In this document: positions 8,202-15,969 of the stretch, piece by piece
Position numbering within the stretch: the first letter of the stretch is position 1
Layout of the letters: each line of letters opens with the position of its first letter
Assembly: GCA_003979345.1 (NCBI GenBank)
Contig: RYVZ01000025.1
Location: 886-47,947 of the forward strand
DNA: 47,062 nucleotides
Reading direction: 5' to 3'
DNA from: Lachnospiraceae bacterium
GTDB taxonomy: Bacteria > Bacillota > Clostridia > Lachnospirales > Lachnospiraceae
Translations under genes and position numbers: made by a program
Notes under the pieces: generated by a model
The model's database searches: none
What the model was told of the DNA's origin: nothing
The model's input: the letters and a program-made list of their open reading frames with translations, nothing else

Positions 8202-8852
8202 CTAGAAAAGCACTTGCAGGAACGCGAAAATAATAGAGGAAATAACATTGATGATAATAACGATCATGATCACTTTGCCTGCCGTACTCATCCCCTGATT
8301 GCGTTTTGGCGGTCCGCCGCTGGCGCCCTGCATCTGATAAGCGCCGTTGTTGGGAACACTGCCCGGTCCCTGCGTCTGATATGTCATGCCGCCTGAAACG
8401 GTACCCTGTCCCTGCATCTGATACATTCTGTTTCCGGTGACTCCGCCCGAATTTTGCGCAGGACTCGGCTGATTCATTCTGTAAGCAGGCTGACCGTTCT
8501 GCATCTGTGCCTGACCGACACGATTCGCGCCTGCATTCCGCGCACTATTTTGTGCCGTCGCGGGATTCGGCTGGTTAGGATGTCTGTAATTGTTATCATA
8601 TTGACGGTGATACTGTGCATGCTGCTTCTCAGGCTGGTGCGCCGGTGCAGAATCATACATCTGATGCAGCCGTGCATGGGATGCATCTATCCCGCGGGAA
8701 TCATCCATACTTCCGTAATGAGCGGATATATCTTTCTCTACATCATAGTCGTAGGGCGTCTGCCCCTGCGGACGGTTGTACGCCGCGCATTTCGGGCAGA
8801 TTCCATTATGCTTTTCATAGTCAAAACTCTTACCACATCTGCAGCAATTCAT
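8202..8852 (-). CDS. Zinc-ribbon, Q/N-rich, tail-anchored membrane protein
   Basis: The 216-residue protein starts with a zinc-ribbon pattern (CxxC-type pairs at residues 3-6 and 19-22). A long disordered region follows, rich in Gln, Asn, Pro, Gly and Tyr and containing imperfect repeats around Tyr-Gln-Met-Gln. The last 26 residues form a hydrophobic helix. ATG 8852 is preferred because it puts the zinc ribbon at the very N-terminus; an in-frame TTG at 8903 has no ribosome site. The layout implies a cytoplasmic metal-binding head tethered to the membrane by its tail. It lies 34 bases downstream of gpsA and is probably co-transcribed with it. The composition resembles the repeat protein at 1-1973, and the two may belong to a broader group of zinc-ribbon/low-complexity membrane proteins. 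Function unknown. Confidence 0.78.
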   Translation of the reverse strand: MNCCRCGKSFDYEKHNGICPKCAAYNRPQGQTPYDYDVEKDISAHYGSMDDSRGIDASHARLHQMYDSAPAHQPEKQHAQYHRQYDNNYRHPNQPNPATAQNSARNAGANRVGQAQMQNGQPAYRMNQPSPAQNSGGVTGNRMYQMQGQGTVSGGMTYQTQGPGSVPNNGAYQMQGASGGPPKRNQGMSTAGKVIMIVIIINVISSIIFAFLQVLF

Positions 8853-8886
8853 CCCTGCTACCGTACCTTTCGCAATTTTTGACAGC

Positions 8887-9906
8887 TCATACTTCGTCTT
8901 CAAACGGAAGACGCGTGTTCTCTACTTTTTTGTCACGAAGCATCAGTTCTTTTACCGCTTCGTCTGCAGGCTTATGTTCAAAAAGAATCGCATTAACCTG
9001 CTCTATGATCGGCAGCTGCACCTGATATTTCTGTGCGAGTCCCATCGCCGCCTTTGCCGAGTAAACACCCTCAACCACCATTTTCACTTCATCCATGGCC
9101 TCTTCCATTGTATGCCCCTGACCGATCAAAATACCGGCGCGGCGGTTCCTCGAATGCATGGACGCGCAGGTAACGATCAGATCTCCGATGCCTGAGAGCC
9201 CGCTAAACGTCTCAAGTTTACCGCCCATTGCCATGCCCAGCCTTGCAATTTCCGCTATACCGCGCGTGATAAGCGCAGCCTTGGTATTATCGCCGTATCC
9301 CAAACCATCCGCTATACCCGCCGCAAGTGCAACCACATTCTTCAATGCGGCGCCGAGCTCGATTCCTAAGACATCCGGACTGATATAGACGCGGAATACC
9401 TGACTCATAAAAATATTTTGAATTGTCTCTGCGACCGCCCTTTTCTTTGACCCAACAACTATTGTCGTTGGAATCCCTCTTCCGACTTCCTCCGCATGGG
9501 AAGGACCCGATAATACGGCAACAATTGCCTGCGGAATTTCTTGTTCGATCACTTCGGAAAGCGTCATCAGTGTTTTTTCCTCAATGCCCTTAGCCACATT
9601 GACGATGATCTGTCCCTCACTCACAAGTTCCCTCATGCTGTGCGCCGTCGCACGCGTAAACGCCGAAGGCACCGCAAGGACAAGCAGTTCTTTTCCCTGT
9701 ACTGCCTGAGCCAATTCTATTGTAAAATGCAAGTCCATCGGCAGCATGACGCCGGGCAATTTGTCTCTGTACTCATGCTCTTTTTCCAACAGATCGATTT
9801 CATCCGGAAGCGCCGACCAAATTGTCACGTCATGCCCATTCTTGTTTAGCAGTACCGCCAACGCGATTCCCCAGCTTCCCGCTCCGATCATTCCAATTTT
9901 TGCCAT
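8887..9906 (-). CDS. gpsA: Glycerol-3-phosphate dehydrogenase [NAD(P)+]
   Basis: The 339-residue protein begins with the Rossmann motif GAGSWGIALA (residues 8-17). It carries the family segments VAKGIEE and LSGPSHAEE, the Lys in AALKNVVALAAG and the GLSGIGDL motif. GpsA reduces dihydroxyacetone phosphate to sn-glycerol-3-phosphate, the backbone of phospholipids, in the cytoplasm. Its neighbour plsY uses that product directly. The gap to plsY is 94 bases, within one leftward run. Length is normal for the family. Confidence 0.96.
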   Translation of the reverse strand: MAKIGMIGAGSWGIALAVLLNKNGHDVTIWSALPDEIDLLEKEHEYRDKLPGVMLPMDLHFTIELAQAVQGKELLVLAVPSAFTRATAHSMRELVSEGQIIVNVAKGIEEKTLMTLSEVIEQEIPQAIVAVLSGPSHAEEVGRGIPTTIVVGSKKRAVAETIQNIFMSQVFRVYISPDVLGIELGAALKNVVALAAGIADGLGYGDNTKAALITRGIAEIARLGMAMGGKLETFSGLSGIGDLIVTCASMHSRNRRAGILIGQGHTMEEAMDEVKMVVEGVYSAKAAMGLAQKYQVQLPIIEQVNAILFEHKPADEAVKELMLRDKKVENTRLPFEDEV

Positions 9907-10000
9907 ATTCCCGTTTTCCCTCTTTTCTTCAAAATTCTGTCTATACGACCGGCTTTTTCAGCCGTTTCCTTCACACTTACCTTTTCCTTTGTCCCTCGTC

Positions 10001-10696
10001 TTATGTCTCTCTTCTTACTGCTGTCTCAGAAGGCTTCTCCTCCTCCGCCTGCTCTTTTTTCTTCTTGGAGAGAAACGTTTTTCTCTCCTCCCCATGAAGC
10101 AGGCGCACGATATTCTGCCTGTGCTTGACAAACGCCATCACCGTCAACAGGATACCCAGCAGATACATCTCATTCAGATATGCCTGCGGCATGGCAAATA
10201 CACCGGTCTGTCCCATGATTACCAGCATGATCATAAACGCGAGATAGACGAGCAATGAACCGAGCGATACATAGTGCGTGAGAAAAAATGTGCCGAAAAA
10301 TACAACGACCTCGACCGGAATCATATACCAGTGAAAGGAAAGGATCATTCCGGCTGTCGCTGCGATCCCCTTACCGCCCTTAAAATGCAGATAAAATGGA
10401 AAATTATGACCAAGGATCGCACCCGCTGCCGCATACATCTTTAGCAGATAAATCATATCAGGATGGGAAGCATCAAATATTACACCTGTAAGCACCACCG
10501 CAAGGATACATTTCGCTATATCACCAAACAATACAATGATTCCCGCTTTCCTGCCAAGCACACGCAGTGTATTCGTCGTTCCTGCATTTCCACTCCCGTA
10601 CTCTCTGATGTCGATCCCGTGCAGTTTTCCATAGATATATGCCGTCTGGAACAGTCCAAACGCATAGCCGATCAAAATACAATAAACCCGAACCAT
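10001..10696 (-). CDS. plsY: Glycerol-3-phosphate acyltransferase PlsY
   Basis: The product is a polytopic membrane protein of 231 residues with the three PlsY signatures: the GSGNAGTTN loop (about residues 35-43), the HNFPFYLHFKGGKG segment (about 96-109) and a later conserved Gly/Ser loop. PlsY transfers the acyl group from acyl-phosphate to glycerol-3-phosphate to form lysophosphatidate. The acyl-phosphate comes from PlsX, encoded in this window at 41694-42707. A charged Lys/Glu-rich tail of about 25 residues extends beyond the last helix. ATG 10696 lies two bases after the der stop, so translation is probably coupled. Confidence 0.95.
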   Translation of the reverse strand: MVRVYCILIGYAFGLFQTAYIYGKLHGIDIREYGSGNAGTTNTLRVLGRKAGIIVLFGDIAKCILAVVLTGVIFDASHPDMIYLLKMYAAAGAILGHNFPFYLHFKGGKGIAATAGMILSFHWYMIPVEVVVFFGTFFLTHYVSLGSLLVYLAFMIMLVIMGQTGVFAMPQAYLNEMYLLGILLTVMAFVKHRQNIVRLLHGEERKTFLSKKKKEQAEEEKPSETAVRRET

Positions 10697-10698
10697 CT

Positions 10699-12033
10699 CT
10701 ATTCTTTATCCTTTCGCTCCCTAATGAAAAATTTTAGCGGCGTTCCCCGAAATCCAAACGCCTCCCTGATTTGATTTTCCAGATACCGCGTATAGGAAAA
10801 ATGCATTAGTTCCTTATCATTGACAAAAATCACAAAGGTCGGCGGCTTGACCGAAACCTGTGTGATATAAAACAGCTTCAGACGTTTCCCTTTATCCGTG
10901 GGAGGCTGCTGCATGGCTGCCGCCTCCGTCATGATTTCATTCAGGACACCGGTCTGCACGCGCATGGCATGATTTTCTACCACTGCGTCGATCGTCTCAT
11001 ACAGCTTGTGTAAACGCTGTCCCGTCTTCGCCGATATAAAGAGCAGCTCGGCATACGGCATAAATGCCAGTGTCTGACGAATCTTTTCCGTAAACTTGTA
11101 AATGGTTTTGTCATCCTTTTCTATGGCATCCCACTTATTTACTGCAATGATCATTCCCTTGCCGCGCTCATGCGCAATTCCGGCAATCTTGGCATCCTGT
11201 TCCGTCACGCCCTCTTCCGCGTCGATCACGAGGCATACCACGTCCGCACGCTCCACCGCTCCCACCGTGCGGATGATCATATATTTTTCCAGTTCTTCTT
11301 TTATTTTATTTTTCCGCCGCAGTCCCGCTGTATCGATAAAGACATACTCCCCTCCCTGATACGTCACTACAGTGTCGACCGCATCCCTCGTCGTGCCCGC
11401 AATATCGGACACGATCAGACGGTTTTCCCCGACAAGCTTATTGATGATCGACGATTTTCCGACATTAGGTTTGCCAACAATCGCAATCTTCGGCCGATCG
11501 TCTTCCTCCTCCCCAAAGCACTCATCATCGATGTAGGACAGCACCGTGTCTAGCATATCGCCGATCCCAAGCCTGTTCGCCGCCGAAATCGGAATCGGTT
11601 CACCGATCCCGAGATTATAGAACTCATAAACATCCATCATCATCTTTTCGAAGCTGTCTACTTTATTGACTACAAGCACGACCGGCTTATGGGAACGCCT
11701 GAGCATATCCGCCACTTTTGCATCCGCATCGACAAGCCCCTGCCTGACATCCACCAAAAAAATGATCACATCCGCCGTATCCATCGCGATCTGCGCCTGT
11801 TCACGCATCTGTGAAAGGATCACGTCGCTGCTGTCAGGCTCAATACCGCCCGTATCGATCAGCGTAAGCTGCCTGTCCAGCCATGTGATATCCGCATAAA
11901 TACGATCCCTCGTAATGCCCGGCGTATCTTTAACGATCGATATCATCTCTCCTGCCAGTGCATTAAATAATGTTGATTTTCCGACATTCGGTCTTCCGAC
12001 TACCGCCACAATAGGCTTTCTATTCTTACTCAT
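10699..12033 (-). CDS. der: Ribosome-associated GTPase Der (EngA)
   Basis: The 444-residue protein has two tandem GTPase domains, seen from two P-loops (GRPNVGKST near residue 13 and GKPNVGKSS near residue 180), each with its G3 (DTGG or DTAG) and NKxD motifs, followed by a C-terminal KH-like domain. Der is an essential factor for 50S ribosomal subunit assembly. ATG 12033 follows an AGAGG site and starts two bases after the stop of the upstream DUF512 gene. An in-frame GTG at 12051 would overlap that gene. The next gene is plsY, also two bases away. Confidence 0.96.
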   Translation of the reverse strand: MSKNRKPIVAVVGRPNVGKSTLFNALAGEMISIVKDTPGITRDRIYADITWLDRQLTLIDTGGIEPDSSDVILSQMREQAQIAMDTADVIIFLVDVRQGLVDADAKVADMLRRSHKPVVLVVNKVDSFEKMMMDVYEFYNLGIGEPIPISAANRLGIGDMLDTVLSYIDDECFGEEEDDRPKIAIVGKPNVGKSSIINKLVGENRLIVSDIAGTTRDAVDTVVTYQGGEYVFIDTAGLRRKNKIKEELEKYMIIRTVGAVERADVVCLVIDAEEGVTEQDAKIAGIAHERGKGMIIAVNKWDAIEKDDKTIYKFTEKIRQTLAFMPYAELLFISAKTGQRLHKLYETIDAVVENHAMRVQTGVLNEIMTEAAAMQQPPTDKGKRLKLFYITQVSVKPPTFVIFVNDKELMHFSYTRYLENQIREAFGFRGTPLKFFIRERKDKE

Positions 12034-12035
12034 CA

Positions 12036-13379
12036 CTACCTCTTTATCCACTTTACGATTGCATCCACGAAATCCTGCCCGCTTGATTTTACAATATCGA
12101 CAGGAACTTGTAAAGCGCTTTCCATCTGCTGACGTGTCACATCATCCAAAAATACGTCTTCACCGCTGCGCAGCACATTCTGCGGCAGGAGCAGAACGCT
12201 GCCAAGATCCTGACCGTTTAACTGTGCCATAATGTCCGCCCCTGTCAAAAGACCTGATACCGTGATCATTTCCCCAAAAAAGTCATTGCGGATCGCAAAC
12301 ACCTGAATCGTAAGCCCCATAAACAGCTGTTCCATACGATCCGCCATCTGCCGGATATATGGAAATGCCAGTTTCCCCGTCGCCATCGACAGTTTGACTT
12401 TTCCGGTCAATCGACATCCCCCGCGCGATGCTTCCTCAGAGAGCCATGCAAACGCTTCCTCAAACTCCGTCAAAAGCAGACGCACCATTCCGACACCGTT
12501 TTCTAACTGCAGATATCCGTCGTAACGCTCTTCCTGCGGCAGTTCTTCCTCTGCCAGAATATACCATTCGTCAGACGCATGAATAAAATGCGTTCCATGC
12601 TCTTCGTAAATGCGCTCCTGCCATCCGTGAATGAGCCGCAGGACTTCCCCTGCATCCTCTTTCGTAAATGGTTCCAGCGGGTATAGTCCTTCCCGATATT
12701 TCGATAATCCGACCGGCACAACGGATACACTTTCCATCTGAGGAAGATATTTTGTCAGACTTCGGATGCTGTATTCCAACTCTGCCCCGTCATTGACACC
12801 CTTGCAAAGCACGATCTGCCCATTCATGCGGATACCGCCCTCATAAAGTCTGTCAAGCTTTTGCAGCGCTTCCCCTGCAAAACGATTATGCAGCATCGTG
12901 CACCTTAGCTCAGGGTTCATCGTCTGAACAGAAATGTTGATCGGTGACAAATGATAGCGGATAATACGCTCAATGTCATGATCGGACATATTCGTCAGCG
13001 TCACATAATTTCCCTGCAAAAATGATAGTCTCGAATCATCATCCTTAAAATATAATGTCTCCCTCATGCCCTCCGGCATCTGGTCAATGAAGCAGAAGAT
13101 ACATTTGTTGCGGCAGGAACGGTACTCGTCCATCAGTCCGTTCTCAAATTCAATACCAAGATCCTCACTATATTCTTTGTCAATTTCTAACAGCCATTCT
13201 TCTCCGCCCGCTTTACGGACCGTTGCCTCGATATATTCTTCCTGGATCAGATACTGGTAGTCAAAAATATCTTCGATCTGCTGCCCGCCGACTGATAACA
13301 GGACATCGCCTGATTCAATTCCCATTTCTTCTGCAATGCTGCCCGGTCTTACGCTCTTTATGACATGTTCCGCCGCCAT
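12036..13379 (-). CDS. DUF512 radical SAM protein with N-terminal PDZ-like domain
   Basis: The 447-residue protein has a PDZ-like segment (about residues 4-60) followed by an unusual radical SAM cluster motif, CRNKCIFC, with cysteines at 89, 93 and 96 (CX3CX2C). The C-terminal part matches the DUF512 type of Fe-S oxidoreductase. In Clostridia this gene is typically beside der, as here, yet its substrate is not established. The coupling with der and lipid genes hints at ribosome or RNA maturation, but that is inference. ATG 13379 is chosen over a TTG nine bases upstream because AAGGAG lies about ten bases before the ATG. It is the first gene of a leftward run with its own promoter. Confidence 0.9.
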   Translation of the reverse strand: MAAEHVIKSVRPGSIAEEMGIESGDVLLSVGGQQIEDIFDYQYLIQEEYIEATVRKAGGEEWLLEIDKEYSEDLGIEFENGLMDEYRSCRNKCIFCFIDQMPEGMRETLYFKDDDSRLSFLQGNYVTLTNMSDHDIERIIRYHLSPINISVQTMNPELRCTMLHNRFAGEALQKLDRLYEGGIRMNGQIVLCKGVNDGAELEYSIRSLTKYLPQMESVSVVPVGLSKYREGLYPLEPFTKEDAGEVLRLIHGWQERIYEEHGTHFIHASDEWYILAEEELPQEERYDGYLQLENGVGMVRLLLTEFEEAFAWLSEEASRGGCRLTGKVKLSMATGKLAFPYIRQMADRMEQLFMGLTIQVFAIRNDFFGEMITVSGLLTGADIMAQLNGQDLGSVLLLPQNVLRSGEDVFLDDVTRQQMESALQVPVDIVKSSGQDFVDAIVKWIKR

Positions 13380-13437
13380 ATCGGTCAAACTCCTTTTTTC
13401 AAATTAAGAAGAGCTTTTCATATCATTGTCCGTATTT

Positions 13438-13466
13438 ATTTTACTAGAAATTTCTTGACGTGTCAC
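13438..13466 (-). promoter_or_regulatory. Promoter of the DUF512-der-plsY-gpsA run
   Basis: Read on the minus strand, GTGACA (13466-13461) and TAAAAT (13443-13438) are 17 bases apart, about 60 bases upstream of the DUF512 start. Its spacer contains the -35 box of the divergent prs promoter. Confidence 0.6.
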
Positions 13467-13483
13467 TAGCAGAATGATATAAA
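13455..13483 (+). promoter_or_regulatory. Promoter of prs
   Basis: TTGACG (13455-13460) and TATAAA (13478-13483) are 17 bases apart, about 55 bases before the prs start. The element overlaps the divergent promoter at 13438-13466, so polymerase binding at the two sites should be mutually exclusive. Confidence 0.65.
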
Positions 13484-13538
13484 AATAAGTGAAAAAGATA
13501 CTGTAATAGTAAATTTTTACCGTAAGGAGAAAATGATC

Positions 13539-14726
13539 ATGCCCAATCTGTCGGAACTGGAACATGCTCTTCCCGTCGCTCCGCTAAAACTCGTTTCCAT
13601 GAACGGAACGGAAATGCTCGGAAACCGTGTTAACAGTTATCTTGTCGATTACCGGAAAAGTGTTAATAATGTATCCAAAAAAGATCCTGCCTTCCACGGC
13701 TATACCGAAAACTCCTATCTTCTATCCGTTTCCTGTCCCCGCTTTGGCAGCGGCGAGGGAAAAGCTGTCATCGAAGAATCCGTGCGTGGCAAAGATCTGT
13801 TCATCCTGTGTGATGTGACCAATTACTCTATTACCTATTCGTTAAACGGATTTCCAAACCATATGTCACCGGATGATCACTATCAGGACTTAAAACGCAT
13901 TATTGCGGCGGCAAACGGCAAAGCGCACCGCATCAATGTCATCATGCCCTATCTCTATGAAGGACGCCAGCATAAACGCAGCGGGCGGGAATCTTTGGAC
14001 TGTGCTTATGCGCTTGAAGAGCTTGCCGAAATGGGGATCTCGAATTTTATTACGTTCGACGCGCATGATCCGCGTGTCATGAATGCAACGCCTCTTCACG
14101 GCTTTGACAATTTTACGCCGCACTATCAATTTGCGCGTGCGCTGCTTAACAGTGAGCGCGATATGATCATCAACAAAGAGCACACCGTCGTGATCAGCCC
14201 CGACGAGGGCGCGTTAAACCGTGCCATTTACTTAGCTTCCGTACTCGGCGTCGATACCGGCATGTTTTATAAACGCCGCGACTATTCCACACTTATAAAC
14301 GGTAAAAACCCGATCGTCGCCCATGAATTTCTCGGTGATAATATCGACGGTAAGGACGTCATCATCATTGACGATATGATCAGTTCCGGAGAAAGCATGC
14401 TTGATACGGCAAGGCAGCTCAAAGAACGCAACGCAAAGCGCGTATACATTTGCTGCACCTACGGGCTTTTTACAAGCGGAATGGATGCGTTCGATCAGGC
14501 ATATGAAAAAATGTATTTTGATAAGGTCATCACGACCAACTTAAGTTACCGACGTCCTGAACTGTTGGAACGCCCTTATTACATAGAGGCGGATATGAGT
14601 AAATTTGTGGCGTCGATCATTGATTTCATGAATCATGATATCTCCATGACGAACGTAATGACGCCAACCGAGAAAATACAAAAAATCCTTGCACTTTATA
14701 ATGACCGCAAGGATATTGATATTTGA
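13539..14726 (+). CDS. prs: Ribose-phosphate pyrophosphokinase, long variant
   Basis: The 395-residue protein contains the core of PRPP synthase: an MPYLYEGRQHKRSGRE segment, a TFDAHDPRV metal/substrate region, and the PRPP-binding loop IIIDDMISSGESM near residues 274-286. Prs makes PRPP from ribose 5-phosphate and ATP for nucleotide, His and Trp synthesis. The usual length is about 315 residues; the extra length is mainly an N-terminal extension of about 40 residues and a C-terminal tail. ATG 13539 is slightly preferred to ATG 13533 because AGGAG ends nine bases before it; the two differ by only two residues. The gene is monocistronic, divergent from the DUF512 run, and ends in a strong terminator. 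Confidence 0.88.
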   Translation: MPNLSELEHALPVAPLKLVSMNGTEMLGNRVNSYLVDYRKSVNNVSKKDPAFHGYTENSYLLSVSCPRFGSGEGKAVIEESVRGKDLFILCDVTNYSITYSLNGFPNHMSPDDHYQDLKRIIAAANGKAHRINVIMPYLYEGRQHKRSGRESLDCAYALEELAEMGISNFITFDAHDPRVMNATPLHGFDNFTPHYQFARALLNSERDMIINKEHTVVISPDEGALNRAIYLASVLGVDTGMFYKRRDYSTLINGKNPIVAHEFLGDNIDGKDVIIIDDMISSGESMLDTARQLKERNAKRVYICCTYGLFTSGMDAFDQAYEKMYFDKVITTNLSYRRPELLERPYYIEADMSKFVASIIDFMNHDISMTNVMTPTEKIQKILALYNDRKDIDI

Positions 14727-14740
14727 AGCGGCTCTTAAAA

Positions 14741-14779
14741 ATCCCCCAAAAGGCTTTACAGCCTTTCGGGGGATTTTTT
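14741..14779 (+). terminator. Intrinsic terminator of prs
   Basis: A 15-base stem with one mismatch (14741-14755 pairing with 14760-14774) closes a TTAC loop and is followed by TTTTT. It lies 14 bases after the prs stop codon. Confidence 0.93.
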
Positions 14780-14859
14780 GTCTGTCTCATCCTCTTCTAT
14801 CATTCCGGAAGCAACTACCCCGCCGAAATTCTCTCACTTAACAAATATAGCATTTGGGG

Positions 14860-15894
14860 TTACAAGATCAACATGGCGTCCCCAAAACTGAAAAAACGGT
14901 AACGCTCCTTTACGGCTTCCCGATATGCGGCAAGCACCTGCTCCCTGCCCGCGAGCGCGCTCACGAGCATGATCAGCGTCGATTCCGGCAGATGAAAATT
15001 GGTGATCAGGGCGTCTAATACCTTAAAACGGTATCCCGGGTAAATAAAAATTTCCGTATCACCGCTGCACGCCTTGATCTGTCCGTTTTCGTCCGCCGCG
15101 CTCTCGATCGTACGGCAGCTTGTCGTTCCGACGCAGACGACCCGGTTTCCGCTCTGTTTAGCACAGTTGATCTTCTGTGCTGCTTCCTCCGTGATCTCAT
15201 AAAATTCAGAATGCATATGATGGTCGAGCAGATTTTCTTCTTTGACCGGACGGAACGTTCCAAGTCCCACATGCAGTGTGACATATGCCAGTTCAATCCC
15301 TGCCTCTTCTAATTCGGCAAGCAAGTCTTTCGTAAAATGCAATCCCGCCGTCGGCGCCGCCGCGGAACCCTCATACTTTGCATATACGGTCTGATAGCGG
15401 TTCTTGTCCTCCAATTTATGCGTAATATAGGGTGGGAGCGGCATCTCGCCGAGACGGTCCAGTGCCTCCTCCCAGACTCCCTCGTAGGTAAAACGGATCA
15501 GACGGTTTCCCTCTTCGACGATTTCTGTCACCGTTCCCGTGATCAGACCGTCCCCAAACGAAATGACCGTGCCCGGACGCGCTTTTTTCCCCGGCTTCAC
15601 AAGCGTTTCCCAGACATCATCTGACCGCCTCTTTAATAAAAGCACCTCGATCACGGCGCCGGTATCCGCCTTCACCCCCATCAGTCTTGCCGGAATGACC
15701 TTTGTATTATTTAATACAAGGCAGTCCCCCGGATGCAGATATTCTTTGATATCTCGAAACGTCCGATGCTCATACTCTCCCGTCTGCTTATGTAAAACGA
15801 GCAGACGCGATGAAGACCTGTCGGATAAGGGTGTCTGTGCGATCAGCTCCTTAGGCAGTTCAAAATCATAATCTGATCTTCGCAATTGTTCCAT
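14860..15894 (-). CDS. queA: S-adenosylmethionine:tRNA ribosyltransferase-isomerase
   Basis: The 344-residue protein shows the QueA landmarks: an N-terminal DYDFELP segment, DRSSSRLLVL, a PARLMG segment, the GSAAAPTAGLHFT motif and the C-terminal NFHLPESTLIMLVSA stretch. QueA transfers and isomerises the ribosyl group of SAM onto 7-aminomethyl-7-deazaguanine in tRNA, giving epoxyqueuosine. ATG 15894 is chosen because GAGAGG lies a few bases upstream. The usual partner tgt is not adjacent, and the next leftward gene is absent before the convergent prs. It lies 75 bases downstream of the M18 peptidase gene. Confidence 0.95.
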   Translation of the reverse strand: MEQLRRSDYDFELPKELIAQTPLSDRSSSRLLVLHKQTGEYEHRTFRDIKEYLHPGDCLVLNNTKVIPARLMGVKADTGAVIEVLLLKRRSDDVWETLVKPGKKARPGTVISFGDGLITGTVTEIVEEGNRLIRFTYEGVWEEALDRLGEMPLPPYITHKLEDKNRYQTVYAKYEGSAAAPTAGLHFTKDLLAELEEAGIELAYVTLHVGLGTFRPVKEENLLDHHMHSEFYEITEEAAQKINCAKQSGNRVVCVGTTSCRTIESAADENGQIKACSGDTEIFIYPGYRFKVLDALITNFHLPESTLIMLVSALAGREQVLAAYREAVKERYRFFSFGDAMLIL

Positions 15895-15969
15895 GTTTCC
15901 TCTCATTCCAGCAGAAAATTCTTTTCATGTTCCTGCCATGCAGCCTCTTCGCAGACAGCACGTTGCTTT

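Noticed and set aside
9746..10258. 170-residue plus-strand frame rich in Phe, Leu and Ser
   Set aside because: Antisense to gpsA and plsY, both of which are well supported.
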